DNA of 64,000 nucleotides from positions 162,117,502-162,181,501 of the forward strand of contig NC_080541.1 in assembly GCF_028640845.1 (NCBI RefSeq), read 5' to 3'. The position numbers were made by a program, and so were the translations under genes. This document shows positions 21,425 through 33,197 of the stretch, piece after piece. The notes under the pieces were generated by a model that did not search any database, was not told the origin of the DNA, and was given only the letters and a program-made list of their open reading frames with translations. The stretch's first letter is position 1. Every line of letters begins with the position of its first letter. The DNA comes from Ahaetulla prasina. Its lineage: Eukaryota; Chordata; Lepidosauria; Squamata; Colubridae.

Positions 21425-22560
21425 TCTTTTTTTAATTATTTATTAAATTCATTATGGCCACTCACTCTAAAAGACTCTATTAGCCTTGCAATATCAATAA
21501 CATAACACAACATAACACATGACATGACATGACATGACATAAATCAGTTAAAAACACATAAAACATGATAAGGCAGCTTGAACAAAAACAAACATACCAC
21601 TAAAAGCAAGAACAATAAAAACATGATAGGGCTTCACAGTAAAGTACCCCAACTGATCAGTTCCAACTGGGAACTGATTCAGAGCATAAGGGTCTTCTGG
21701 AACCTTAGGAGAGTGAATGGTGCCATCTATTTCCATGGGAGGTTGTGGTTTCAGAGCTCATGGTTAACAACAAAGAAGGCATAATTCCTGAGTCTCACAG
21801 GATGACAACATTTAACTCAGGGACCCTGGACTAAATGTACTCTTCCCAAACATAACAGTTAAGAAGAAATTACTGGAGAGAGGAGATCCTTCAAATAGAC
21901 AGACTCTATGCCATAAAGGGCTTCATAAATAACAACCAGTATCCAGATTTGCATTCCCAAGGTTACTGGCAGACAACACAGCTTGTGAAGCAGCAGTGAC
22001 ACATGGACATAAAGAAGAGCTTGTTTCTGCTCAAACCACTGTATTCTGAACTGACTGTAACTTCTGAATAGTTTTTGAAGATAGACCTATGTAGACTGCA
22101 TTGCATTAGTCCAGTTGTGCAGTGACCAGGGCAGGGGTGAAATGCAGCAGGTTCTGACAGGTTCTGGAGAACTGGTAGTGGAAATTTTGAGTAGCTGGGA
22201 GAACTGACAAATACCACCTCTGGCTGGCCCCAGAGTGGGGTGGGAATGGAGTTTTTGCAGTATCCTTCCCCTGCCACGTCCACCAAGCCATGCCGACCAA
22301 GCTACGTCATGCCCATCAAGCCACGCCCCCAGAACTGGTGGTAAAAAAATTGGAATTCACCACTGGACCAGGGTATGAAAGACAATCCTGTATAACAAAA
22401 GGGCCCAACCGATACACAAGATCAATGAGAATAAAATTATCTATGAAGATAAACTTATGCAAAGGCTCTCCAGGCCACAGCTGCCACCTGGTCATCAGGC
22501 AGTAGCTGTAGGTCCAGGAGAATCCAGCAGTTGTGCACGAGTCTCAAATGGAAAAATGTA
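21425..22560 (-). mobile_element. LINE 3' fragment (L2/CR1 superfamily), interrupted
   Basis: A tail-like start (ttatttattaaattcat) is followed by a non-coding body. Words such as 'tgccataaagggcttcataaa', 'actgcattgcattagtccag' and 'ccacagctgccacctggtcatc' (each only in part) are characteristic of a common squamate LINE 3' region, from memory. A hAT-like MITE (22132-22365) interrupts it, and the text resumes exactly after the MITE's TSD. No coding frame is preserved. The family name is uncertain. Confidence 0.5.
22132..22365. mobile_element. hAT-like MITE (234 bp)
   Basis: The ends caggggtgaaatgcagcagg and (reverse) cagtggtgaattccaat are inverted repeats. The flanks are a perfect 8-bp TSD, GACCAGGG (22124-22131 and 22366-22373). 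The interior holds 'ccttcccctgccacg' and 'aagccacgcccccagaa', shared with 53736-54000 and 54171-54405, so this is one family. There is no coding capacity. Confidence 0.9.
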
Positions 22561-22951
22561 ACTAAAGGCTCTTGTAAATAGCACATATATTCTAAGATAG
22601 GCTGGATCCCAATTGTACAGAATTTAAGCATACTCCTTCCATCTCTGATCTTCTTTGAATTTATCTGTCCATTGGCATACCTCTCATACACCTCCATCCA
22701 CCCTTCAATCACTCTACTTGTTTTCTCTACCGTTGAGAGATAAAGATAAAGAGACTCATCCTCATCCTCCAGCCTCCATTTTACACCCTTTATCCATCCA
22801 TCATCTATCCATCCTACATCATCCCAACATCCTACATCTTCTCAACATTGCCATCTTGTGGAAAAGAGAGAGAGATTCTAAAATCTTACCTTACCACCTA
22901 TTAACATTAGTCTAATTACAGTTAAATTAACTGTAAAATACAAACAGAATC

Positions 22952-23981
22952 ATGCCAAACAGAAATTCCAACAAAAATATAAAACGCTCTCGATCAATAG
23001 ATGCCACTGCAAATAATGACCAATATGAATCAAAGTTATGTCATAATTGTAATAATCCTATATCTGATAATACACAAACTATGGATACAACTATGGAATC
23101 TCATCAAAATATCATTCAATCCATTCAGGCTAACTTAGAAAAAACTATCACTAACTCCATTCTAACAAACCTAGAAAAAACTATCACTAAATCCATTCAA
23201 ACAACCTAGAAAAAACTATCATCAACACCATTCAAACAAATTTAGAAAAAAAATTGCTAGCATATTTTGATACACTTTTCACAAATCTTGAAAAAAAACT
23301 CACAGCACAAATAAATGGAAACGCAACGGATCAGAAACATTTCCCAAACGAACAACCATTGCCTTCTGCACAGTCTAAGCCACAAACATTTACCAATCAG
23401 CCAAACAACGTAACAATACTAGTGAAAGATACCATTGAGAGAGAGCAAAGGCGTCAAAACGCTATATTATTTGGATTAGATATTACAAATGAACCAGATA
23501 TTGATAAAATACGTAACATCATTTCAAATTACAAATTATCAACCTTCAACCCTAGTGAAATATACCATTTACGGGACCGCCTACTGCTACCAAATACCTC
23601 TCACCGACCCGTGCGCTCTCACAGAGAGGGACTCCTCAGGGTGCCGTCAGCTAGGCAGTGCCGTCTGGCGACACCCAGGGGAAGGGCCTTCTCTGTGGGG
23701 GCTCCCACCCTCTGGAACGAACTCCCTCCAGGACTTCGTCAACTTCCGGACCTCCGAACCTTTCGTCGCGAGCTTAAAACACACTTATTCATCTGCGCGG
23801 GACTGGATTAGATTTTAAAGTTATGGGTTTTAAGGGGTTTTTATTATTTATACTATTTTTAAATTTGGCAATAGAATAAGTTTTTTAATTGTTGTTTTTA
23901 ATCTGTATTTATATGTATTTTAACTGCCTGTGAACCGCCCTGAGTCCTTAGGGAGATAGGGCGGTATATAAATTTGAAAAA

Positions 23982-24044
<63 letters not shown>

Positions 24045-24583
24045 CCGAAGTCTCCAGAGATGGACCCGAATTCAAATACAGTGATGGTTCAGTGGCACCT
24101 AAATTCTGTAGAGTTATATGCAAAAATGAAACCAGCAAAAGAAATTTCATCTATACTATAAACACAATCGCCAGAAACAATCTCAGCCTCAACAAACTCA
24201 GAGCTAGACCAGACCTATCATTCCTACAACGTATTAGATCCCGTGAACTTCGTTCAGAGCTCAAACGACGACAAGAAGAAGGCGAAACCAACCTTTACAT
24301 TGATTACCGTGCTGACTGCATAAAAAGAAAATCCTATAATCAAATAGCCATCACTCAACCACACTTCAATCTAAACATCCAACAATCCATCAACCAAGGC
24401 ATTCATCCATCTAACAATCGAAACATCCATCCACCTGTTCAATCAACTGTTGATCAACCAACTAGCCCCCAACTACCCGTACAAAATCTCCAACCATCCA
24501 ATGAAAAACCACTCATAGCTCAACTAACCTTCCTTCAACCACCTGTTGTACATAACCCTCAATCAACTATCAATCAAAAATAG
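22952..24583 (+). pseudogene. CR1-like ORF1 (nucleic-acid-binding type), interrupted
   Basis: The N-terminal part (MPNRNSNKNIKRSRSID, then repeated NLEKTITNSI/NLEKTITKSI units suggesting a coiled coil) has a stop near 23207 and resumes at 23254. The middle (REQRRQNAILFGLDI) resembles the start of an RNA-binding fold of LINE ORF1 proteins. An L2 fragment is inserted at about 23570-24040. The C-terminal part (24092-24583) reads KFCRVICKNETSKR, RARPDLSFLQRIRSREL and GETNLYIDYRADCIKRK, a conserved ORF1 C-terminal block, followed by a proline/glutamine/asparagine-rich tail. Function by family: RNA chaperone of the LINE particle. Confidence 0.75.
23570..24040 (+). mobile_element. L2-clade LINE 3' fragment nested in CR1-like ORF1
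   Basis: From tttacgggaccgcc onward it encodes the L2 C-terminal block (RLLLPNTSHRPVRSHREGLL, FSVGAPTLWNELPPGL, ELKTHLFICAGLD and stop near 23811). The L2 3' UTR, hairpin (ccgccctgagtccttaggg) and a long aaat repeat to about 24040 follow. This C-terminus is better kept than in the 10570-14980 copy. No clear TSD; 'aaatatacc' and 'aaataacc' may be its degraded form. Confidence 0.9.
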
Positions 24584-24589
24584 GTATGC

Positions 24590-27373
24590 ACACCCCTTAC
24601 CTCTTCTACACCAAACACTGCAGGTCTCAAATGTAAATTAATAAATGCAAGAAGTATTGTAAACAAATTATCTGAATTTATCCTATTGTTAAACAATGGT
24701 ACATTTGATATTATATTTGTTTGTGAAACATGGCTGAACTCATCCCCCCCAAGTCCATTATTTCAAACAAAGAATATCAAGTTTTTCCATCAGATCGTGA
24801 AAACCGCAGAGGTGGTGGTGGCTATCTTTTACAAAAAATCTCTGAACCTAAAAAATATTCAAGTTGCACATAAACTTTCTCTTCCTGAAACTATTGTATG
24901 TGATCTGTCCATTAACACCACACTTTGATTCTTATTATGCTACAGAGCCCCTGACTACGACATCGCTCACGCAAATATGTTAACCACACTGCTAACATGG
25001 GCCACCTCTTGCCCATATCCTCTCATCTTCCTGGGTGACTTAAATCTACCTTTTATTAACTGGATAACAAATGAATATACAACTGAACCAATCCATACTA
25101 CTCTATACAATGCCATTACAGACGTAGGTCTTGAACAACTAGTAACTAACAATACAAGACTCAACAACTGCCTTGACCTCATCTTTTGCAACAACACAAA
25201 CTCAATTTATGGACTACAAATAAAAGAACCCTTTTCCAACAGTGACCACTGCATGATAGACTTTTGTCTCAATATACTCCCTCACATAAATCGTCATAAT
25301 AATAGTACTCCTAACTAAAATTTCAAAAAAGCCAACTATGACCTTATAAACAACGACCTCTCATCTCTTGACTGGCAAAATCTATTCTCAACCTGAAGAC
25401 CACTACAGAGTTTTCCTACTTGAAATCAATAGAATCATCAAACTATACGTACCACAAATCACCACCAAAATAAAAAAAACAAATTAGCCATATCAATAAA
25501 AAAACTTCAATCCAAAAAAAAAATCCCTTTGGAGAAAAAACAAAAAGGGCCATGTAGCAAACTTCAAAAACCGCTACAAAAATATTTACAACTAAATAAA
25601 AACTGAATGCACCATTTACCACACAAAGCAAGAAGAAGACCTTCTGCGTACAAATTCCAATTGTGCTTTTTATAATTTTGTGAACAATAAACTTAAAGAA
25701 ACAAGATCCATCCCACCACTAAAAGAATCTAACGGCAAAGAATGTAACAATGAAACAGTTAAAGCAAACTTCTTTAACACATTCTTTGGCTCAGTCTTCG
25801 TTAACAGTGATGGCACATATCCAACATTCCCAATCGTACCAACAATGATTATAACGACTTAACACATATAGACTTCACAGAAGATAATGTTGAAAAAGCT
25901 CTTCGCAAACTGAAACCATCTTTATCTATTGGGCCTGATGGACTATGTGCATACTTCTTAAAAAAACTCTCCACTAATATAGCAGAACCCCTAAGCATAA
26001 TCTTTGATAAAGCTTTCATGACTGGTTCCCTTCCCAAACTTTAGCCACAGTCATCCCTATCTTCAAAAAAGGAGATCCCAGCCTAGTTGAACACTACAGA
26101 CCAATCTCTCTATGCTGCATCACCTGTAAAGTAATGGAATCTATCATCAACCAATCCATTAGCCTCCACCTTGAAACAAACAATCTACTCTCTAATTTGG
26201 TTTCAGAAAAAAATATCATGTAACTTACAATTTCTCCACTGCAAAAACATACGGACTACTAATCTTGATCAAGGCAAAGCAATAGATGCAATCTACATAG
26301 ACTTCTGCAAAGCTTTTGACTCAGTAGTACACGATAAACCTCTCCTAAAATTAAAATCCTATGGCATTTCAGGACCTCTTCACAATTGGATAACTGCTTT
26401 CCTATCAAACAGACAACAAGTGGTCAAAATTGGCACTGCTCTATCAAATCCTGTTCCTGTCAATAGTGGCATTCCTGAAGACAGCGTTCTTGGACCAACA
26501 CTCTTCATACTATACATAAATGATCTCTGTGACCATATTTCAAGTTATTGTGTTCTCTTTGCTGATGATGTCAAACTATTTAACACCACCAACAATACTA
26601 CTACCCTTCAAAAAGACCTTGACTTTGTATCCGATTGGTCTAAAACTTGGCAACTCCAAATCTCAACCAGCAAATGCTCAGTCTTACATATTGGAAAAAA
26701 GAACCCAAACACTAAGTACAAGCTTGATGGACATTACCTTACTGATGACCCCCACCCTGTCAAAGATCTTGGAGTTTTCATATCAAATGATCTAAGTGCC
26801 AAAGCCCATTGCAACTACATAGCAAAAAAGGCTCTAAGAGTTGTAAACCTAATTTTGCATAGCTTCTTTTCCAAAAACACTACACTACTAACCAGAGCAT
26901 ACAAAACATTTGCAAGACCCATTCTTGAATACAGCTCACCTGTCTGGAACCCATACCACATCTCTGACATTAATACAATTGAACGAGTCCTGAAATATTT
27001 TACAAGAAGAGTTCTCCGCTCCTCTATAAACAACAAAATACCTTATACCACCAGACTTGAAATCCTGGGATTAGAAAATTTAGAACTCCGCTGACTCCGA
27101 CATGACCTGTGTTTAACACACAAAATCATCTATTGCAAAGTCCTTCCTGTTAAAGATTACTTCAGCTTCAATCACAATAACACAAGAGCAAACAATAGAT
27201 TCAAACTTAATGTTAACCACTTCAATCTTGATTGCAGAAAATATGACTTTTGTAACAGAGTTGTCAACGCTTGGAACACACTACCTGACTCTGTGGTCTC
27301 TTCTCAAACTCCCAAAATTTTTAACCAAAAACTGTCTACCATTGACCTCACCCCATTCCTGAGAGGACTATAA
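24590..27373 (+). pseudogene. CR1-like ORF2 (endonuclease-reverse transcriptase), disabled
   Basis: Endonuclease motifs: LINARSIVNKLSEF, FVCETWLNSS, LIFLGDLNLPF and SNSDHCMIDF (24630-25270). Shifts and stops separate it from the reverse transcriptase: KLKPSLSIGPDGLCAYFLKK (about 25900-25970), then from 26171 DFCKAFDSVVHD (motif A), GIPEDSVLGP where the usual signature is PQGS, FADDVKLF (motif C, about 26560), KDLGVFISNDLSAKAHC, RPILEYSSPVWNP and RVLKYFTRRVL. A stop at 27092 precedes the C-terminal LDCRKYDF ... TPFLRGL. The spread of lesions indicates an old, dead copy. Confidence 0.85.
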
Positions 27374-27479
27374 GGGGCGTGCATAAGTGCACAAAAGTGC
27401 CTACCATTCCTGTCCTATTGTTTTTCTTTCATTATATGTGCTTGTATATAATGTTGTGACAAAAAAAAATTGGCATGCT

Positions 27480-28470
27480 TTACAATACCAGTTTGAAGTT
27501 AGAACCAACTTTTGAAAGACTTCCCTTATTTTTCCATATCTGTTTCCTTCTTCAGTGCCTTTACAGATGTCATTGTTGCACTGACCCTTGTACCTTTTAA
27601 CGCAATCTGGAATTCTTTGTTAAGAGTTTTCCTGATCTCTCTCTTTTTTGTTTGGCTTCCCTTATTTTCTTGGTAATTTCCAACATTTATTCTGACATGT
27701 AGTTTACTTTCTTCTGATTGCCTTTCTTGTCACATTTATCCTCAACAACTTATTTGATTTCGCTCTACAGTTCTTCAGTTTCTATATCTATTAAGTAAAT
27801 GTTCCCTTTGAAAATGGCAGGTGTACATTCAATATCATATTGTGGAAATCACTTAGTTTTGATCCTTCAGTTTAGGTTGACTTGGAACTTGCAAATAAAT
27901 GTTCTGTATCACAGTCAGCCTCTTGCCCTATCTTTATTCTCTTCCACCTCCGTGAACCAGTAATATAGCTAACTTGATGTTATTACACTCCAGTTGGTGA
28001 TGTTTATATATATATATATATATATAGTATCATTCAGGTTGTTTGAAGAATATGCAAACAAAAACGTAATCACTGGATTGGCAGAAACTGCTAGGTAATT
28101 CTCTTTCTTCATTTCTGTTTCCTAGGTTATACATACTATGTTCTTCTCCATACTATTTCCAACTTTGGCCTGTAGTTCCCAGCTTGCATGTTCTATCAGT
28201 TGCAGATTGGATTTAGCTATAAAATTCATCAACCCCTCTTTCCTGCATCAGTGATTAAGTGATTGATTATAAACTTGGATGATCATTTTAAACTGTAATC
28301 CTTGAAGTCTAACTGATATTATTTTGTCATTGTTTTTATTGTACCCAAGCAGTCTCTCTCCTTCCTAAGAAAGCAAAACTGTTCTTCGTTTTTTATGGCC
28401 TTAGTAAACAATATTATCTTCTGACTGAAAATATCCAGTTTGTCTCCCTTTCAATTTGCCGATGCCTAAG
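27480..28470 (-). mobile_element. Old RTE/BovB-like LINE endonuclease fragment
   Basis: Read on the minus strand, decayed text still follows the BovB endonuclease order. A DILGIxKLK-like start lies near 28460, a VDEFY block near 28250, and an 'ADCDTEHLF' block near 27920 corresponds to GADCGSDHELL of the young copy at 45170. Many stops and shifts are present. A TA dinucleotide run interrupts it at 28007-28027. It abuts the CR1-like insertion at 28480. Confidence 0.5.
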
Positions 28471-28479
28471 ATGTCAATG

Positions 28480-29460
28480 TGTACATCTGATGTCCATCGA
28501 ATTTGTATTTAATGTTTAGATTCTTATTTCCAATGTGTAAGACAGAGCATTTGCTGGTTGAGATTTGGAGTTGCCAAGTTTTTAACCATTCCGACACAAA
28601 GTCAAGGTCTTTTTGAAGGGTAGCTGTATTGTTGGTAGTGTTTGACATCGTCAGCGAAGAGAACACAATTACTTTTAATATGGTCACAGAGATCATTAAT
28701 GTATAATATGAAGAGTGTTGGTCCAAGAACACTGCCTTGGGGAATGCCGCTATTGACAGGAACAGGATTTGATAGGGCACTGCCTATTTTGACCACTTGT
28801 TGTCTGTTTGACAGGAATGCTATTATCCATTTGTGGAGGGGTCTGGAAATGCCGTAGTTTTTGGAGAAGTTTGTCATGTATCACTGAGTCAAAAGCTTTA
28901 CAGAAGTCTATGTAAATTGCATCTATTGTTTTGCCTTGATCAAGATTTGTAGTCCATATGTTTTTGCAGTGAAGAAGTTGTAAGTTACATGATTTTTTAT
29001 TGTTTATTAGAGAGTAGATTGTTTGTTTCTAGGTGGAGAGTAATGGATTGGTTGATGATAGATTCCATAACTTTACAGGTGATGCAGCATAGAGAGATAG
29101 GTCTGTAATTTTCAACTAAGCTGGGATCTCCTTTTTTGAAGACAGGGATGACCGTGGCTAGTGACCAAAGTTTGGGAAGAGAACTGGTCTTGAAGGCTAT
29201 TCCAAAGATTATACTTAGGGGTTCTACTATATTAGAGGAAAGCTTTTTTAAGAAGTATGTACATAGTCCATCAGGTCCTATAGATAGGGATGGTTTCAGT
29301 TTGCAAAGAGCTTTTTCAACCTTTTCTTCAGTGAAATCTATATGTGTTAGGTTGGGGAATGTTGGTGCAGTTAGGGAATGTTGGGTATGAGCCATTACTG
29401 TTAACAAAGACTGAGCTGAAGAATGTGTTAAAGAGGTTTGCTTTAACTGTTTCATCATTA
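28480..29460 (-). mobile_element. CR1-like LINE, inverted 5' segment of a twin-primed insertion
   Basis: Minus-strand frames give, from right to left, KLKPSLSIGPDGLCTYFLKK and VIPVFKKGDPSLVENYRPISL (29458-28997), GISRPLHKWIIAFLSNRQQ and GIPQGSVLGPTLFILYINDL with FADDVK (28877-28602). The segment ends at YKFDGH near 28490. It meets, head to head at about 29460, a plus-strand 3' segment of the same family. The GIPQGS signature is intact here, unlike in the copy at 26171. Confidence 0.88.
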
Positions 29461-29462
29461 TT

Positions 29463-29870
29463 TTCTTCAGCTTCAGTCACAACAATACAAGAGCAAACAA
29501 TAGATTTAAATTCAATGTTAACCGCTTCAATCTTGATTGCAGAAAAAATGACTTCTATAACAGAGTTATTAATACTTGGAACACACTACCTGACTCTGTG
29601 GTCTCCTCTCAAAATCCCCAAAGCTTTAACCAAAAACTCTCTACTATTGACCTCACCCCATTCCTAAGAGGTCTATAAGGGACGTGCATAAGAGCACAAA
29701 TGTGCCTACCGTTCCTGTCCTATTGTTTCCTTTCATTATATCCAATTAGTATAGTTATTATATACTTATGCTCGTATATGTGCTTAAGTATTATATAGTT
29801 ATTTTCATGCTTATGGTTATATATACTGTTGTGACAAAAATAAATAAATAAAAATAAAAAATAAAATGAT
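29463..29870 (+). mobile_element. CR1-like LINE, 3' segment of the same insertion
   Basis: Plus strand, starting at the codons for FSFSHNNTRANNRF and running through NTLPDSVVSSQNP, TPFLRG and stop, then the 3' UTR ('cgtgcataagagcacaaatg') and a 'tgttgtgacaaaaataaataa' tail. Relative to the complete copy, roughly 450-500 bp of coding sequence between YKFDGH and FSFSHN is missing at the junction, as is common in inverted LINE insertions. Confidence 0.88.
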
Positions 29871-31034
29871 GAATGTTGATTCAATACATCTTTCACTGTG
29901 TTCAGTTTTCCCATTTCTTACTTCTTATGTTTCATGTTTCCACTGTAATTCTGTCATCATCTGCTCCATCTTCCTATATCACTACTGCCTAATATAGATG
30001 CCTCCTTGGTTTTAGATGGACAGCTAGGATTACAGGGATTGTATAACACTGGCACAACATGGCATATATACATTGGCATCCTGGCATTCTTTACTCATCA
30101 TCGACACACACACCCCTTGAAACTGCCCCTATCAGTACTATGATGAGCGCGCATATCAGGCCTTCTGGAGATAGAAGTTATAATAATAAAAAGTAACCTT
30201 AGTTCCTATGAATTATGTTTGTTTTAATGGATGCTAGATTGTGCTTTAAAATGGACAAGATAAATTATCTTTAAAATAAATGTACCAAATGCATTCAGGA
30301 TTTATGTAAACTCTGAAAAACAAATACTGAATAATTTTGTTACTTTTCCTTGCCCTTTACAAGACTTCAAAGCAGGCATTGGTTTTTGTTAGATGCTTTC
30401 CTGATGATATGTGCAATGCTCTGAGTAGGTTTAAATTAAGTCACACACCAAGTTAATTAAGGAGTGTACTCTAATTTCCTTTTGTAGTAACATATTCACG
30501 GAAGGTTTCTATGCTGCACTTGGAAGTTTTAATGTGTTTGGCAAAAAAAAATGGAGAGGAAAAACGTTATCTATAAATCAAACACTAATTTTCATTAATA
30601 AATTTCTAGATCTATCAATTTTTATTGTTCCACCTCAGCAAACAATGAACTGCATCAAAACCCATTGCAATGTTATGGTAGAAGACATGGCAGTAAAATA
30701 TAAATATTGGTTGTCTCACAAGTTCCGCTTGCTTGCCCTATAGCCTCATTTTAAAAAATAGAACATATGATAGAATTTGTTGTACGTTGAAAATAATTTG
30801 GTTATAAATTTGATTGCTTTAAATTGATATAAATGTATTGACTTGAAGGGCAATTAATGGATAATTTTAAAAAAATAAATAATACTACTAAGAGGGGTAA
30901 CCCCACATGAAAAAGAAGCAGTGCTTCAATCATGTATGTTTGGCCACCATCTTGATTTTATTTTTATTGTGCTTCCCCCCTACTCCATAGTTGCCCTGAG
31001 CACTGATAATGGCAAAACTCTCTCATTCTCCTGC
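29871..31034. other. Unique AT-rich DNA
   Basis: No gene is supported. The frame at 30534-30743 has no recognisable motif or splice context. Confidence 0.55.
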
Positions 31035-31042
31035 ATTTGAAG

Positions 31043-31179
31043 CAGTGGTGGGATTCAAGTAATTTAACAACCGGTTCTCTGCCCTAATGATTTCTTCCAA
31101 CAACCAGTTTGCCAAACTGCTCAGAAAGTTAACAACTGGTTCTCCAGAAGTGGTGCAAACTGGCTGAATCCCACCACTG
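31043..31179. mobile_element. hAT-like MITE (137 bp)
   Basis: The ends cagtggtgggattcaa and (reverse) cagtggtgggattcagcc are near-perfect inverted repeats. The 8-bp TSD ATTTGAAG is exact (31035-31042 and 31180-31187). The interior is a set of 'aacaaccggttct'/'aacaactggttct' units. The ends resemble the 40417 element and, more distantly, the 53736 family. Confidence 0.92.
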
Positions 31180-31187
31180 ATTTGAAG

Positions 31188-31924
31188 GTGATGAAGTTAT
31201 AACATTGGGAGGAATAGAAAAACAGTTTTATTGCAGGTAGCAACCATTCACAGTAATGATAATGATGAAAATACAACCAAACCTCACAGTTATGACTTTT
31301 GCAGGTAAAGCTAAAGTAAGATCACAATCATAGTTCATCTTAGTGGCTGTTTCACTTAACAACTGAATTGCCAATCCTAATTGTGGTTGCTAAATGAACT
31401 TGAATTATGTTAGCTGAAAAACTACAATTCTTTGCTTTGTGTGGAGAAATTGAACATGACAGGAAACAGTCCAGAAGTTATTATGGTCCAAGTTGTTTCT
31501 TTCAGAATATAATCAGAGATGTTGGTGCCTGACGTTAAATTTCATTTGCGCTTCATCTCCGTTTATATCCATAAATAAAAATATACACAAGTAGCAACTT
31601 AAACATTTAGTATGTTTTAGTCCTTACACAACTTCTTCAATTACTGAAATCTCTCAGTGGGTTAGAATGAAAAATAAAGTAGTGTTCTGTAACCCTCAGG
31701 AGAAGGAAATTATTACTATAACACATAACTTCTTGCCATCTAAAGGAAGTGAGAATGGACAAATGTTATTTTGATAGCTTTTTGGTATATTCAGTTTTAA
31801 ATTTAAAAAACACCCCAGTACTTAATAATGTTTTAATTTTATACATTATTTAAACAAGTATTGTATTGCAAGCTAAGTCTATTCATAGTTGCATATGAAC
31901 AATCAACAGAATTTTATTTCTTTC
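31188..31924. other. Unique DNA with a possible MITE remnant
   Basis: 31262-31400 contains wording such as 'cacttaacaactgaattgcc' that recalls squamate MITEs, but neither termini nor TSD can be shown. The rest holds nothing recognisable. Confidence 0.45.
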
Positions 31925-32311
31925 TTTATTTATTTTGTCAAACACAACAATATATATAAGTATAAGCATGAAATAACCGTACAAAATGAATACAATCAAA
32001 GGGAACATTAGGACAGGAACGGTAGGCACACTGGTGCTCTTATGCACCTCCCTTACAGACCTCTTAGGAATGGGGTGAGGTCAACAGTAGACAGTCTTAG
32101 GTTAAAGTTTTGGGGATTTGGGGATGAGACCACAGAGTCAGGTAGTGCATTCCAGGCATTAACAACTCTGTTACTGAAGTCATATTTTCTACAATCAAGA
32201 TTGGAGCAATTCACTTTAAGTTTGAATCTATTGTGTGCTCGTGTATTGTTGTGGTTGAAGCTGAAGTAGTCTTCAACGGGAAGGACATTGTAGCAGATGA
32301 TTTTATGAGTT

Positions 32312-32580
32312 GTTGTTTTTTTTTAATTTGAATTTATATCCCGCCCTTCTCCAAAGACTCAGGGCGGCTTAAATTGTGTTAAGCAATAGTCTCATCCATT
32401 TGTATATTATATACAAAGTCAACTTTTATTGCCCCCAACAATCTGGGTCCTCATTTTACCTACCTTATAAAGGATGGAAGGCTGAGTCAACCTTGGGCCT
32501 GGTGGGACTTGAACTTGCAGTAATTTCAAGCAGCTGTGTTAATAAGAGACTGCATTAGTCTGTTGAGCCACCAGAGGTCC
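32312..32580 (-). mobile_element. tRNA-derived CORE-like SINE with an L2 tail
   Basis: On the minus strand it starts with ggacctctggtggctcaac and a tRNA-like B-box region (gcaagttcaagtccc). It continues with 'gactcagccttccatcc' and 'gtaaaatgaggacccag', a MIR/CORE-like body. It ends with the L2 hairpin (ccgccctgagtctttggagaagggcgg) split over loop and stem, then an A-rich tail. Exact 6-bp TSD TGAGTT at 32306-32311 and 32581-32586. Its 3' end links it to L2-type reverse transcription. Confidence 0.85.
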
Positions 32581-32693
32581 TGAGTTATGCTCAGGTCATG
32601 CCAAAGGCGGCATAGTTCTAAATTTTCTAAATCCAGAATTTCAAGTCTGGTGGCATAAGGTATTTTGTTGCGATCAGAGGAGTGGAGGACTCT

Positions 32694-33192
32694 TGTTCTG
32701 TCTCTGTCCTCACTTTGGAGTAACGAGCTGGCCTACAGCCAGTGGGTTCACGGCTCCTATCAGTCCTGGCCGAGAAAACGCAGCTGCCTGCCAAAAAGTT
32801 CAAACAGATTAAGACTTCAGCTCATTTCGACATGGTTCAGCTAATTTGCTTCCCATGGACCTGAGAGCAGTCCCAAAGCTCCTTATATATCCTGTGGGGT
32901 GGGGCTCCTGCCCCACCCTTCCCTTTGATGATGCCGCCTCTCTAAACTTCTGAAGCGCGGGTCTATCCAGGCTTGATTAGTATGATTATCAGCTGCGTCT
33001 GAAGGCGTAGCCTGAGGAAGGGAGGAATAAGGGGATGTCAGCCTCATTACGTCCTCCGACTGGCCTGGTTCTGGCTCCTGGAGCAGGGCCAAAGGAATCG
33101 GTGCTTCTGAGGTAAGCCTTCCCAGCCCTTCCCCCTCACTCTCAGAGTCACTTTCGGGCATGGGGCCAGGTTCAGGGGCTAGAGCCACAACA
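32694..33192 (-). mobile_element. Solo LTR (499 bp)
   Basis: The element starts TGTTCTG and ends CACAACA, so it has TG...CA termini with TGTT/AACA inverted ends, and is flanked by the 5-bp TSD ACTCT (32689-32693 and 33193-33197). No gag, pol or primer-binding site adjoins it, so it is the single LTR left after recombination between two LTRs. A TATA-like box (atatataagg on the minus strand, about 32881-32892) favours minus orientation. A 101-codon acidic, serine/glutamate/proline-rich minus frame (32883-33188) lies upstream of that box; it may be chance U3 sequence. Whether it derives from an endogenous retrovirus or a Gypsy element cannot be told. Confidence 0.85.
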
Positions 33193-33197
33193 ACTCT

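Larger units (their letters stand above)
22740..27475 (+). mobile_element. CR1-like LINE, near full length, decayed
   Basis: In order: a probable 5' UTR (22740-22950, approximate), ORF1 (22952-24583, carrying a nested L2 fragment), ORF2 with endonuclease (24600-25318) and reverse transcriptase (25680-27373), then a 3' UTR with 'ttcctgtcctattg' and a 'tgttgtgacaaaaaa' tail near 27470. It is the most complete reference in the window for the CR1-like family also seen at 19737, 28480, 31925 and 42795. Many stops and shifts make it inactive. Confidence 0.85.

Noticed and set aside
32883..33188. A host exon with an acidic protein
   Set aside because: It lies wholly within a solo LTR with a clear TSD and has no splice context.
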